DNA from: Candidatus Magnetomicrobium cryptolimnococcus
GTDB lineage: Bacteria; Nitrospirota; Thermodesulfovibrionia; Thermodesulfovibrionales; Magnetobacteriaceae
Length of the DNA stretch: 64,000 bases
Assembly: GCA_018606805.1 (NCBI GenBank)
Contig: JAGYWI010000004.1
Coordinates: forward strand, 152,666 to 216,665
Reading direction: 5' to 3'
Part shown: positions 40,705 through 49,119 of the stretch, piece after piece
Layout: the number at the start of each line of letters is the position of its first letter
Position numbering within the stretch: the stretch's first letter is position 1
Translations under genes and position numbers: made by a program
Notes under the pieces: generated by a model
Told to the model about the DNA's origin: nothing
Databases searched by the model: none
Seen by the model: only the letters and a program-made list of their open reading frames with translations

Positions 40705-43341
40705 ATGATAGGTAAGATATCAAATATAAGATTTAAAAGACCGCAGAGTTTGGGGTTTTTTATTTTGTTAGCGGGGCTTATAATTTCCTTGGTAAGCTTT
40801 ACGGTGTGTTATGTTGTAACTTCCACGATTTACAGTTCTATACTTGAGACATCGGCAAAGAATTTAAATTCGGTAGTGTCTAATCAGGCGATTAAGTCAA
40901 TGATACTTTTAATGAAAAAGGGATGGTCGAAGGGAGAGCTCCTTGAGTTTTTAAAAACGCTAAAGGGAGGAGATGGTAAGGAGATTCCGCCATATGAAAT
41001 AACTATATATAGGGCAAGTATAGTAAAAGATATTTTTGGTGATATTAGTAATGAAAAATTGAGTCCTGAGGCGATGGATGCCTTGGAAAAAGGGATTACC
41101 ATAAATAGCAGGGATGGTTATATAATTAAAAACGCCTATCCAATAAAGGCGGAACAATATTGTTTAAAATGCCACGTTAATGCCAAAGTTGGGACTGTTT
41201 TAGGAGCTATTCAGGTAAGTCAAAATATAGGGATTTTGCAGCATAATGCCAATAAGATGTTTTTAAAATTCTTTATAATACTGTCGCCGCTACCTTTTTT
41301 AATGGCATTTTTAATTTCCTTATTTTTTACAGGGCGGATAAATATAGCAGCTCGTTCCTTTAAAAGAAGGATAGAGGCTATAAACTCCATAAAAGATTTA
41401 ACTAAGCTTGAAATAGAAAATCTGGAGCTTGGTTTTTTAGAGTTTAATCAGATACTGCATGATATAAAACTGTTTCTTGATAAGATGAAAACAGTAGCTG
41501 TTGACAAGAACATGTTAGAGTTTGAAATCAAGGTATTGGAAAAGTTCATAATAACATCGGAAGTGGTGCGCGATTGGAAAAAACATGTAAGTGGTCTCCT
41601 CCTTGAGATAAATGAGGTCATAGATGCTTGTAATCTTTTTACGGTGTTTCAAATAGATAATGTACTGTATGACCTTGAGATTTTCTGGAAAAATGAGCCA
41701 GATGCAGAGATAGCCAAAAAGATAGAACATATTATAAAGGTACGATTAACCGGCGATAACATTGAAAATCTCGAATTAAAGGAGATAGGTATTTGCCATA
41801 ATGTAGCGGATAATAACGCCAAATTACCGGATTTTGACATTGATAAATATAGTTTTCAGATAAAATCCTTATCGCTTAAGTCTCCGCAAATAGGAGGAGT
41901 GGTTGGCATATATGTTCAAACAGAGGTAGTAAAGGACCCAATACGGGCGCTTGTGCTTGACAGTATACTGACTACGCTTATAAACGTAATTGGCTCGATT
42001 AAGGCAATATATAAATACACGAGGGAGCTTGAGTTTTATGCAACAAGGGACCCGTTAACCAACCTATTTAATCAGCGGATGTTTTGGGAGCTCTTTACTT
42101 ATGAAATAGGCCGAGCGCACAGGCATGGCTATGATTTCCCTATAATGATAATAGATTTTGATAATTTTAAGCTTATAAACGATAGATACGGACACAATTT
42201 TGGTGATAAGTATCTGCAAACCTTTTCAAGCGTCATACGGGATGTTTTAAGAGAGGGCGACCTTATGTTTCGGTACGGAGGGGATGAGTTTGCCATAATA
42301 CTGCCAAATATGGATGACGAGCAAACCTATATAGTAGCCAATCGTATTAAAGATAAAGTGGAAGGGCAAGTGTTAGAAGCCCCGGATGGTGCTAAAGTAA
42401 AAGGCACTATTTCAATTGGTGTTGCCATGTATCCCCACCATGCCCAGGATGTTAAAACCCTCTTTTTAGTAGCTGATAACATGATGTATAAGGCTAAAAA
42501 AGAAGGGAAAAATAAAATAGGCATTCCAACCAAAGATGAGCTGGCTGATGCTATACACCAAAAAAAGGAAAAAAGCATTTTTCTACTAAGCGTTGTTGAT
42601 GAGATAGACCTGATAATCCCTTATTTTCAGCCAGTTGTAAATTTGGAAAATTCTAAGGTGGAAATCAGTGAAATGCTCATGCGATTGAAATATAATGATA
42701 GAATACTAGCAGCGGGTGAGTTTATAGATACGGCTGAAAAGTTAGGCATTATTCATAAGCTTGATAAAATACTAATAGAAAAGGCATTTCGGAAAATCCA
42801 AAAGGAAGACTACCAAGGTACGCTATTTATAAATCTGTCGCCTCGGGCGCTTATTATAAGTGAATTTATTTCTATATTAAGGCGTCTCACTATGGATTAC
42901 AATATTAATCCGTCAAAGATTGTCTTTGAAATAACAGAAAGGGAAACCGTTAAAAACATAAGTCTTTTAGAGCGATTTGTGAAGGACTTGAAGTACGAGG
43001 GATTTCACTTTGCTATTGATGACTTTGGTTCTGGTTTTTCTTCTTTTCAGTATGTAAAGCACTTTCCAATAGATTACATAAAAATAGAAGGTGAGTTTAT
43101 TAAAAACATGGCGAGTGATTCGATGGACCTAGCATTTGTAAAAAGCATAATAACCCTTGCAAAAGAGCTTAATATAAAAACAATAGCAGAATTTGTCGAA
43201 AATGCTGAAATCCTCTTAGCAATTAAAAAACATGGTGTAAATTATGGTCAAGGGTATTTTATAGAAAAACCAATACCTGAGCTACTGCCCCTTGGTTCTA
43301 AGTTGGAACGGGTAAGTGAAGTGTTGAAAACCAATGGATGA
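40705..43341 (+). CDS. Membrane GGDEF-EAL protein with a haem-binding CxxCH sensor domain
   Basis: 878 residues. Membrane helix at about 14-36, then an extracytoplasmic Tll0287/DUF3365-like domain with AEQYCLKCHVNAKVG (CxxCH at about 153-157), a second helix at about 190-210, a helical linker, a GGDEF domain with intact RYGGDEFAIIL (about 524), and an EAL domain. The EAL signature is changed to SEMLMRL. The other phosphodiesterase motifs (INLSPRA, FEITERE, IDDFGSGFSS) remain. It probably makes or degrades cyclic-di-GMP in response to redox state or a haem-bound gas. Overlaps the next gene by 8 bases. Confidence 0.88.
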   Translation: MIGKISNIRFKRPQSLGFFILLAGLIISLVSFTVCYVVTSTIYSSILETSAKNLNSVVSNQAIKSMILLMKKGWSKGELLEFLKTLKGGDGKEIPPYEITIYRASIVKDIFGDISNEKLSPEAMDALEKGITINSRDGYIIKNAYPIKAEQYCLKCHVNAKVGTVLGAIQVSQNIGILQHNANKMFLKFFIILSPLPFLMAFLISLFFTGRINIAARSFKRRIEAINSIKDLTKLEIENLELGFLEFNQILHDIKLFLDKMKTVAVDKNMLEFEIKVLEKFIITSEVVRDWKKHVSGLLLEINEVIDACNLFTVFQIDNVLYDLEIFWKNEPDAEIAKKIEHIIKVRLTGDNIENLELKEIGICHNVADNNAKLPDFDIDKYSFQIKSLSLKSPQIGGVVGIYVQTEVVKDPIRALVLDSILTTLINVIGSIKAIYKYTRELEFYATRDPLTNLFNQRMFWELFTYEIGRAHRHGYDFPIMIIDFDNFKLINDRYGHNFGDKYLQTFSSVIRDVLREGDLMFRYGGDEFAIILPNMDDEQTYIVANRIKDKVEGQVLEAPDGAKVKGTISIGVAMYPHHAQDVKTLFLVADNMMYKAKKEGKNKIGIPTKDELADAIHQKKEKSIFLLSVVDEIDLIIPYFQPVVNLENSKVEISEMLMRLKYNDRILAAGEFIDTAEKLGIIHKLDKILIEKAFRKIQKEDYQGTLFINLSPRALIISEFISILRRLTMDYNINPSKIVFEITERETVKNISLLERFVKDLKYEGFHFAIDDFGSGFSSFQYVKHFPIDYIKIEGEFIKNMASDSMDLAFVKSIITLAKELNIKTIAEFVENAEILLAIKKHGVNYGQGYFIEKPIPELLPLGSKLERVSEVLKTNG

Positions 43342-43957
43342 ACTCTCAAAAGAATACGTAATAAAATATTTTGAAGATAAACTACTCTTTCACGGAGATA
43401 GGCCTGAGGCTCTCAGGTGGACAAGTAAAGGGCAGGCACAACACTACGAAGGCATGCTTGATGGTGAATGTAACCTAAATGGTGCTGATATACTTGATTA
43501 TGGTTGTGGTAAGGGGGATTTTTACGTTTTTTTGAAAGAAAGAGGTTTCAGCGTTAATTATACTGGTTATGATATTAATGACAAATTAGTAAATTTGGCA
43601 AAAAAGAAATATCCAGACATTGACTTTCGAGTTTTTGATATAGAAGTGGAAAGAAGGCTAAAACGGGACTTTGATTATATATTTCTGTGTGGAGTCTTTA
43701 ATTTAAAAGTAGAAGGGGTTACTAATACAGCTAAAGAGGTAATAAAGGCGCTATTTCCACACTGTAAACATGCAATAGCCTTTAGCTGTCTATCGTCATA
43801 CAATCCTAAGCATGATTTTGAAGTAAACTACTTCAAACCGGAAGAACTACTATCCTTTGCATTAACATTATCCCCATACGTTACGCTTAGGCATGATAGG
43901 GTGGAGTATGGCTTTACCGTGTTTATTTATAAACAAAGAGTAACATGTATCGTTTAA
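43334..43957 (+). CDS. SAM-dependent methyltransferase (class I)
   Basis: 207 residues. Motif I is ADILDYGCGKGDFYVFLKER, and the acidic residue after the second strand is in YTGYDIN. The C-terminus (FKPEELLSFALTLSPYVTLR) looks like small-molecule or lipid methyltransferases. Substrate unknown. It overlaps its neighbours on both sides (8 and 13 bases), so it is cotranscribed with the c-di-GMP enzyme and the glycosyltransferase-like gene. Confidence 0.8.
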   Translation: MDELSKEYVIKYFEDKLLFHGDRPEALRWTSKGQAQHYEGMLDGECNLNGADILDYGCGKGDFYVFLKERGFSVNYTGYDINDKLVNLAKKKYPDIDFRVFDIEVERRLKRDFDYIFLCGVFNLKVEGVTNTAKEVIKALFPHCKHAIAFSCLSSYNPKHDFEVNYFKPEELLSFALTLSPYVTLRHDRVEYGFTVFIYKQRVTCIV

Positions 43958-45402
43958 CGCCAAGGCTTGGCTTTATAGCATTTCTTATAGCAATATCTAT
44001 AACTATTTATTGGAAAACGCTTGGATATGATTTTATAAATTACGATGACACTAACTATGTAGTCCTAAACGATAAATTGAAGGCTGGCCTTAGTCTTGAA
44101 GGTATTAAATGGGCTTTTACTACAAATGAAATGTCCAATTGGCATCCACTCACGTGGCTTTCTCTTATGCTTGACTATGAACTATATGGGTTAAATGCTG
44201 GTGGGTTTCATTTAACATCGCTGTTGCTGCATGTGTTAAGTACAATACTTTTATTTCTTAGTCTAAACCGTGCTACTTCAAACCTATGGCAAAGCGCTTT
44301 GTGTGCATGTCTTTTTGCAATACACCCAATAAATGTTGAATCTGTTGCCTGGATTGCAGAACGAAAGGGTACACTGAGCACTTTTTTTTGGTCCATTTCT
44401 TTGTATATATACATGCTATATGCAAAGAAACCAGATGTACTAAAATATGTTTTATTACTTATATCTGTAATGCTTGGGCTTATGTCCAAGCAAATGTTAG
44501 TTACATTGCCTTTTTTATTTATGTTATTGGATTACTGGCCATTAAAGAGATTTTCCTTGCCAAAGGTAATAATAGAAAAAATTCCCCTTTTTATTCTAAC
44601 AGCTGTCTTTAGCATAATAGCCTACTATGCTCAAAATAAAGGAGGCTCTTTACTTTCAGTTGAAAACTTGCCACTATTAAACCGACTACTAAATGCCATT
44701 AGCTATTACAGTAATTATCTATTAAAAATATTCTACCCTGATGGGCTTTCCATATTCTACACAATGAAACCCCCGATAGACTTATTCACTACTGTAGCAT
44801 TCCTATCATTATTGGTATTAATCACCCTACTATCTATAAAATACGCTTCAAAGATGCCATATTTATTAGTAGGCTGGCTATGGTATGTAGGCACATTAGT
44901 GCCAACTATACAGTTAGTGCAAGTTGGTATGCACTCTATGGCAGATAGGTACTTATACATACCAGCAATAGGCATTTTCATAGCTGTCAGCTGGAGCTTA
45001 AGTCGTCTACGCATAGTAGCCATAGTATTAATATTAGTATTGTCGCTTCTTTCAATAAAACAAGTAAGCCACTGGAAAAACACGTTACATATATTTAAGC
45101 ATTCAATAGATGTAGACAGAAATAATTATCTTGCATATACAAAACTTGGTGAATTACTGGCTTCTAATAATAATTATGAAAAGGCTATACAACTATTTGA
45201 TGCAACAATAGAATTAAAACCAAATTATCCGTATGCGTATTATAATAAAGGGTTAACTCTGCATAAATTAGGGAAGTTCGAGGAGGCCATCAAAGAGTAT
45301 AAAAAGGCGCTTATTATATCCCCTAAGCTATCAATTGTACAGAATGCTATGGAAGATGCTTATAACGGATTTGGACCAAGTTTTAAACACAAGACAAAAT
45401 AA
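43945..45402 (+). CDS. Membrane glycosyltransferase-like protein with C-terminal TPR units
   Basis: 485 residues, about ten membrane helices, then two TPR units at about 390-460 (YLAYTKLGELLASNNNYEKA, YAYYNKGLTLHKLGKFEEAI). The first loop, YDFINYDDTNYVVLND with the DD pair, and the second, AIHPINVESVAWIAERKG, are typical of GT-C/PMT-like proteins widespread in Deltaproteobacteria and Nitrospirota and annotated only as TPR membrane proteins. A role in glycosylating surface proteins or lipids is inferred. Confidence 0.75.
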   Translation: MYRLTPRLGFIAFLIAISITIYWKTLGYDFINYDDTNYVVLNDKLKAGLSLEGIKWAFTTNEMSNWHPLTWLSLMLDYELYGLNAGGFHLTSLLLHVLSTILLFLSLNRATSNLWQSALCACLFAIHPINVESVAWIAERKGTLSTFFWSISLYIYMLYAKKPDVLKYVLLLISVMLGLMSKQMLVTLPFLFMLLDYWPLKRFSLPKVIIEKIPLFILTAVFSIIAYYAQNKGGSLLSVENLPLLNRLLNAISYYSNYLLKIFYPDGLSIFYTMKPPIDLFTTVAFLSLLVLITLLSIKYASKMPYLLVGWLWYVGTLVPTIQLVQVGMHSMADRYLYIPAIGIFIAVSWSLSRLRIVAIVLILVLSLLSIKQVSHWKNTLHIFKHSIDVDRNNYLAYTKLGELLASNNNYEKAIQLFDATIELKPNYPYAYYNKGLTLHKLGKFEEAIKEYKKALIISPKLSIVQNAMEDAYNGFGPSFKHKTK

Positions 45403-45529
45403 CCACTTAGTTTTTATTATTTTTCAAGAATACTATTAGCCAAAATCCGACACAATAACAAAACAAGGACTAAACATACGTATTTGCTTTACATATAAAT
45501 AAATATTTTTGATTTGATACAAAAAAAAC

Positions 45530-45558
45530 TTGACAGAGTGTAAATAATATGATATAAT
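45530..45558 (+). promoter_or_regulatory. Consensus sigma-70 promoter of the tRNA pair
   Basis: TTGACA (45530-45535), exactly 17 bases, TATAAT (45553-45558): a perfect match to consensus, 14 bases before tRNA-Lys. Confidence 0.9.
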
Positions 45559-45572
45559 TTTATTTTTAGTAT

Positions 45573-45645
45573 GAGCCGCTAGCTCAGTAGGTAGAGCACC
45601 GCCCTTTTAAGGCGGGCGTCCTGGGTTCGACTCCCAGGCGGCTCA
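45573..45645 (+). tRNA. tRNA-Lys (TTT)
   Basis: Cloverleaf: acceptor GAGCCGC/GCGGCTC, D-arm GCTC...GAGC, anticodon stem CCGCC/GGCGG with loop CTTTTAA (anticodon TTT), T-arm CTGGG-TTCGACT-CCCAG, discriminator A. CCA is not encoded. Confidence 0.97.
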
Positions 45646-45669
45646 GGTAGTTTTTTTTAGTATTTGGTT

Positions 45670-45747
45670 GTCCCTATCGTCTAGCCTGGCCTAGGACACC
45701 GGCCTTTCACGTCGGCAACACGGGTTCGAATCCCGTTGGGGACGCCA
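45670..45747 (+). tRNA. tRNA-Glu (TTC)
   Basis: Acceptor GTCCCTA/TGGGGAC (one T-G pair), anticodon stem with loop CTTTCAC (anticodon TTC), T-arm ACGGG-TTCGAAT-CCCGT, discriminator G followed by an encoded CCA. It lies 24 bases after tRNA-Lys and shares its promoter. Confidence 0.96.
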
Positions 45748-45944
45748 ATCAAAATTGAGTAAAAACAAGAGGATTTGACTTAAAACCCCCTCAAAAAAAA
45801 CCAGCCCCAGATTAATGAAGGATGTGTGTGTTGGCAAGTTCAATAACCTCTGGAAACATTCTGGTAGTGCTAATTTATAAATTTAAGTAATTTTGCTTAT
45901 TAATTTTAATTTCTTATTGTCTTTCACAAGGCATTATAACGTAA

Positions 45945-46017
45945 CGTCTGACATTGTCTGACAAAATAACCTTTTTAAATTAAATAGTTAGCAAGAGCGT
46001 CAGACATTGTCCGACAG
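45945..46017. repeat. Pair of GTCnGACATTGTCnGACA direct repeats
   Basis: GTCTGACATTGTCTGACA (45946-45963) and GTCAGACATTGTCCGACA (45999-46016) are 53 bp apart. Each contains GACATTGTC, a 9-base palindrome. They lie just after the tRNA genes and before the accessory nuclease gene, and could be recombination or regulator sites. The remaining part of 45748-46054 shows nothing else I can name. Confidence 0.6.
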
Positions 46018-46054
46018 TTTTTAAACAAAACTTTGAAATTCCTATTCGTGAAAT

Positions 46055-47029
46055 TTATGGGTCCATTATACCTCTGAGATTCTTTATAAGCAATGTCCCT
46101 AACCGACGTGTTGTAAGTTTATTGGAATTATCTTTATTTATTGTCTCCCAAATATCTTTCTCTTTTAAATAATTCCTTATAACCTCTTTGTTATTGCTTA
46201 CCTTCTCATGATCTGGTAATGTAAATACTTGGATTTGACCACTATCTCTTCTTACAATTTCAAATAGTTCACCTGATTTTAATTCAAAAGTGTACGTTTC
46301 ATTTATCTTACCAATATCTTCCCCAAATCTAAACTTTTTCGCATTATCATAATTAATTGTTATTGTTTCTGAAATATAATATACAAATGCTTTTAAAGTT
46401 TGCCTCATATATTCATTTATAGGGTTAATTTCCGCCTTGATTTCTTTCTGCAGAATATCTCTTATCAACTTTACGATAGTTTCTTCATCATCATCATCAT
46501 TACTACACCAATAAAGACGTAAAGAATATATATTACTATCTTTCTTTTTTTCTAGTGTCTCATATTCTATATCTAAGTTGGTATTATTAATGTGAGGTGT
46601 AATAAAAATGATAGTCAATTGAGGTGATTCATTTATATAGTCTTCATCAGCTATAACAGTTTGATAATATTCAAATAGTTGTGTGCTATTTGCTGACGAT
46701 GTTTTAATCTTGTTTTCTATAATAATACGATGAAGCTCTTTGGACATTAATTTATCATATAAAGATAATTGGACATCAACGTACTTATAGCTGCCTTTTA
46801 AAAAATAAGATACCTCCAAATTCACTTCCACTAACAAATTAGGTCTTTTAAAAAGCTCAGAAAATATATTTTTATTTAATTTTTTATCTACTTGTAATAA
46901 AAATGATTTTAAGAACGTATCGTTTAGACCATGATCGTCAGTAGGAGATAATAGATACCCTAACATAGCCGAAATACTGGGTTCATGCAGTCTTGATTTA
47001 CCTCTACTTAAAATATTAAATATATTCAT
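46055..47029 (-). CDS. PD-(D/E)XK nuclease superfamily protein (PF14281-like)
   Basis: 324 residues from the ATG at 47029, which has AGAGG 7 bases upstream; an upstream in-frame ATG lacks one. The N-terminal half has EPSISAMLGYLLSPTDDHGL, then YVDVQLSLYD and RIIIENKIKT, the D...ExK order of PD-(D/E)XK nucleases, followed by LFEYYQTVI. This matches the PDDEXK_4 family found in defence islands and mobile DNA. Biological target unknown. No methyltransferase partner is adjacent, so it is not a plain restriction system. Confidence 0.78.
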   Translation of the reverse strand: MNIFNILSRGKSRLHEPSISAMLGYLLSPTDDHGLNDTFLKSFLLQVDKKLNKNIFSELFKRPNLLVEVNLEVSYFLKGSYKYVDVQLSLYDKLMSKELHRIIIENKIKTSSANSTQLFEYYQTVIADEDYINESPQLTIIFITPHINNTNLDIEYETLEKKKDSNIYSLRLYWCSNDDDDEETIVKLIRDILQKEIKAEINPINEYMRQTLKAFVYYISETITINYDNAKKFRFGEDIGKINETYTFELKSGELFEIVRRDSGQIQVFTLPDHEKVSNNKEVIRNYLKEKDIWETINKDNSNKLTTRRLGTLLIKNLRGIMDP

Positions 47030-47425
47030 TTTATTACCTCTTACCTTATTTACAATAAAAATTCCACTAAAAACACATACCATTTATGATGGTATCACAA
47101 TTACTTATTTAAAAGCAATAGAATGTAATTCAATACAGCAATTCAGAAAGAAGAATTTGTTACAAAGAAAAAACATTTAATGGTAAACTCCTACCCTTTC
47201 AGCTATGAACTAATAAGCTGTATGTACTTTACTGCCAACGTTGTAAGTTATATTTCCGTTTACCTCATTTTTTTTGTAACAAAGTAATTGCTCTAATTCC
47301 ATATATTAAGGGAGTAGAGTATCTTCCTTACGATTATCCAAATGGTATTCATATTTATTATAATACAATGCTTGTATGAGTACAAGTATTTAAACATCAT
47401 TTAGCACAAAGTGTCATAATAGTTT
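47030..47425. other. Gene-free stretch before the TumE/TumA pair
   Basis: About 400 AT-rich bases without a credible gene. Small inverted repeats are visible: TACCAT-N5-ATGGTA near 47080-47096 and the promoter/operator at 47359-47386. Confidence 0.6.
47359..47386 (+). promoter_or_regulatory. Promoter -10 with overlapping operator for the TumE-TumA operon
   Basis: TATAAT at 47359-47364 is followed at 47371-47386 by the inverted repeat CTTGTA-TGAG-TACAAG, which would cover the transcription start. The downstream antitoxin has a winged HTH, so autorepression here is plausible. No clear -35. Confidence 0.45.
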
Positions 47426-47714
47426 ATGAAGGCCAAACTAGTCTATCATATAAAGGAGTTTGAGGAAAAAGGTATTCTCTATGAAATAAAGATATGGCAG
47501 GTCAAAAAAAACAAAAGATAAGCCTCATGGAATAAAATATTCCTTTGTATACATTGTAGATAATACAAGGGTAATTGGTTATGATAACGCAGAGGGAAAA
47601 GGGGACCACAAACATTATAAAGATAAGGAAATTCCTTACGAGTATGAAAGTTTAGATAAACTGTGGAACGATTTTTATATTGATATAGAAAGGTTTCAAA
47701 AGGGTGAATTATGA
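47426..47714 (+). pseudogene. TumE-like (DUF6516) toxin gene, frameshifted at an A8 tract
   Basis: From ATG 47426 the frame reads MKAKLVYHIKEFEEKGILYE then IKIWQVKK and soon stops. One frame over it continues DKPHGIKYSFVYIVDNTRVI, GYDNAEGKGDHKHYKDKEIP and YESLDKLWNDFYIDIERFQK to a TGA at 47714. Removing one A from the A8 run at 47504-47511 restores about 95 residues of a TumE/DUF6516-type toxin. Its TGA overlaps the antitoxin ATG (ATGA). This may be inactivation, phase variation, or a sequencing error. Confidence 0.75.
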
Positions 47715-48085
47715 AAGTCAAAGAAAAGAAAATAGCCATAAAAAGTGATGAGGATGTCTATAAAGAGGTTAAACGTGTTTGGCAGGCAATTGAAAAAGAT
47801 GAAGATATAGACAGTCATGAGGGTATTTATTTTAAGAATATGGAAGTAATGAAAGAGGTACTAACTGATGAGCGATTAAAGATGATACGTACAATAAAAA
47901 AAGATAATCCGATGTCCATTAATGAGCTTGCTAGGTTACTTGAAAGGGATTATAGACAAACTAATGAAGACGTGGAGTATCTAGCACAAATGGGGTTAAT
48001 AGAAATTGAATATAGTGTGCCGGATAATGATAAGATTGTAGCCCATGTAAGCTACGATAGGATACTGTTAGAAATTCCAGTATAA
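47711..48085 (+). CDS. TumA-like antitoxin, HVO_A0114-type winged HTH
   Basis: 124 residues. The C-terminal two thirds carry a winged helix: RLKMIRTIKKDNPMSINELA, RLLERDYRQTNEDVEYLAQM, GLIEIEY. This is the HVO_A0114 family pattern, the usual partner of TumE/DUF6516 toxins. It overlaps the toxin by four bases. It would neutralise the toxin and repress the operon; here the toxin frame is interrupted. Confidence 0.8.
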   Translation: MKVKEKKIAIKSDEDVYKEVKRVWQAIEKDEDIDSHEGIYFKNMEVMKEVLTDERLKMIRTIKKDNPMSINELARLLERDYRQTNEDVEYLAQMGLIEIEYSVPDNDKIVAHVSYDRILLEIPV

Positions 48086-48086
48086 T

Positions 48087-48188
48087 TTGTTTGATATAGA
48101 AACTGCCTTAGCAATAAATTATAACGCATTAAAAGACAAGCTTGGGGAGGAAGGTACAAGGGTTTTTATAGAAGCCTTTGATGAATAG
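48087..48188 (+). pseudogene. Short remnant with coiled-coil-type N-terminus
   Basis: From a TTG at 48087: FDIETALAINYNALKDKLGE then EGTRVFIEAFDE-stop, 33 codons. It resembles the first 30 residues of bacterial coiled-coil proteins of the LYxxLKxxLGEExxxxI style. No ribosome site is visible. Probably the start of a truncated gene. Confidence 0.35.
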
Positions 48189-48333
48189 GAAAATCATTTC
48201 CGATAGGTTGGAAAAAGATTATCAAGTTAAAATAACACATATTGAATTATATAATATGGGAGTAAAAAAGATAGGTGCCAACAGTATTAAGAGTAGGTCA
48301 TTACCGGTTTTTCTTTTATTCAGGAGACGGTGA
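48181..48333 (+). CDS. Small unrecognised ORF, possibly a gene remnant
   Basis: 50 codons from ATG 48181: MNRKIISDRLEKDYQVKITH, IELYNMGVKKIGANSIKS and so on. The ATG overlaps the stop of the preceding remnant, and the last third overlaps the DUF4160 gene in another frame. No family recognised. It may be the broken head of a gene whose tail was replaced by the DUF4160/DUF2442 pair. Confidence 0.25.
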   Translation: MNRKIISDRLEKDYQVKITHIELYNMGVKKIGANSIKSRSLPVFLLFRRR

Positions 48334-48511
48334 TGAACCCAAGCATATTCATATTGAACGTAATGATAGTGTTGCTAAATTTTGGCTTAACCCTATAATG
48401 TTGCAAAGGAGTAAGGGATTCAGTAGGGCTGAAATCGCTAGGCTTTATAGAATTATCAATGACAATCATCTAAAATTATTGGAGGCATGGAATGATTACT
48501 TCACCAATTGA
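48275..48511 (+). CDS. DUF4160 family protein
   Basis: 78 residues from a GTG. The pattern YRFFFYSGDGDEPKHIHIER then AKFWLNPIMLQRSKGFSRAE is characteristic of DUF4160, including the paired His of PKHIHIER. These small proteins nearly always precede a DUF2442 gene and are thought to form a toxin-antitoxin-like pair, unproven. It overlaps the DUF2442 gene by 20 bases. Confidence 0.85.
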   Translation: MPTVLRVGHYRFFFYSGDGDEPKHIHIERNDSVAKFWLNPIMLQRSKGFSRAEIARLYRIINDNHLKLLEAWNDYFTN

Positions 48512-48806
48512 CTTAAAATTACCAAAGGCAGAAAATGTAACTGTTTCTGAAGATACATTAAGTGTAGATTTGAGTGATGGAAGAACTATTTTAGTTCCCT
48601 TAGGGTGGTTTCCCCGTTTGCTTTATGCCTCTCCTGCTGAACGTAACAACTGGAGATTCATAGGTATGGGGCATGGCATCCATTGGGAAGACATTGATGA
48701 GGACATTAGTGTTGAGGGATTATTATTAGGCAAACCCTCAGCCGAGAGTCAGTCTTCTTTTGATAAATGGCTAAAACAACGCCCCTCTAACATAAATTGC
48801 AAATGA
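48492..48806 (+). CDS. DUF2442 family protein
   Basis: 104 residues: VTVSEDTLSVDLSDGRTILV, PLGWFPRLLYASPAERNNWR, GHGIHWEDIDEDISVEGLL. This is the full DUF2442 signature (W/F-P-R-L and IHWxxIDEDIS). Partner of the overlapping DUF4160 gene. ATTGGAGG lies just before its ATG. Confidence 0.9.
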   Translation: MITSPIDLKLPKAENVTVSEDTLSVDLSDGRTILVPLGWFPRLLYASPAERNNWRFIGMGHGIHWEDIDEDISVEGLLLGKPSAESQSSFDKWLKQRPSNINCK

Positions 48807-49119
48807 AGGTTTCTTTTATAGCAAAGGCATGATGATTACTTAATGGAGATATTTTAAGAGTAGTTGCCAGCTAATAATTAAAAGATAATTGCTTTAAAAT
48901 GTAGTACAAGATAAGAGGGATGAGTAAAGAAATTGTAGGCTAAAAGTTTTTGGAAGTGCGTAGGCGCACTCCCGTAAGGTGCGTAGGCGCACTCCCGTAA
49001 GGTGCGTAGGCGCACTCCCGTAAGGTGCGTAGGCGCACTCCCGTAAGGGGGGCAAGAACAGAGATGTGTGCTGCCGCACACCTTTTTCTTGAAAAGGGTT
49101 TCCCCTCTTTATCTTTTTT
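48807..49119. other. Gene-free stretch holding dispersed repeat copy F
   Basis: After 130 AT-rich bases lacking features, a full-length variant of the dispersed repeat occupies 48942-49112. It starts AAAAGTTTTTGGAA and contains the four-unit array. GTGTG-CTGCCG-CACAC and a CCTTTTTCTTGAAAAGG hairpin come before the AIM24 gene's stop. Confidence 0.8.
48956..49047. repeat. Four perfect 23-bp tandem repeats with internal palindrome
   Basis: Units begin at 48956, 48979, 49002 and 49025. Each is GTGCGTAGGCGCACTCCCGT plus AAG and contains the hairpin GTGCG-TAGG-CGCAC. There are no intervening spacers, so this is a tandem repeat, not CRISPR. Confidence 0.95.

Noticed and set aside
45670-48806. tRNA-Glu as a classical att site with a duplicated 3' end
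   Set aside because: I saw no second copy of the tRNA 3' end (TTGGGGACGCCA) across the island and no integrase gene.
48956-49047. CRISPR-like appearance of four regularly spaced palindromic repeats
   Set aside because: The 23-bp units abut directly with no spacers, and no cas genes are present.
48878-49081. Open reading frames on the minus strand encoding RECAYAPYGSAPTHL-type repeats
   Set aside because: They are translations of the non-coding tandem repeat, which has a length compatible with an open frame. No ribosome site or codon pattern supports them.
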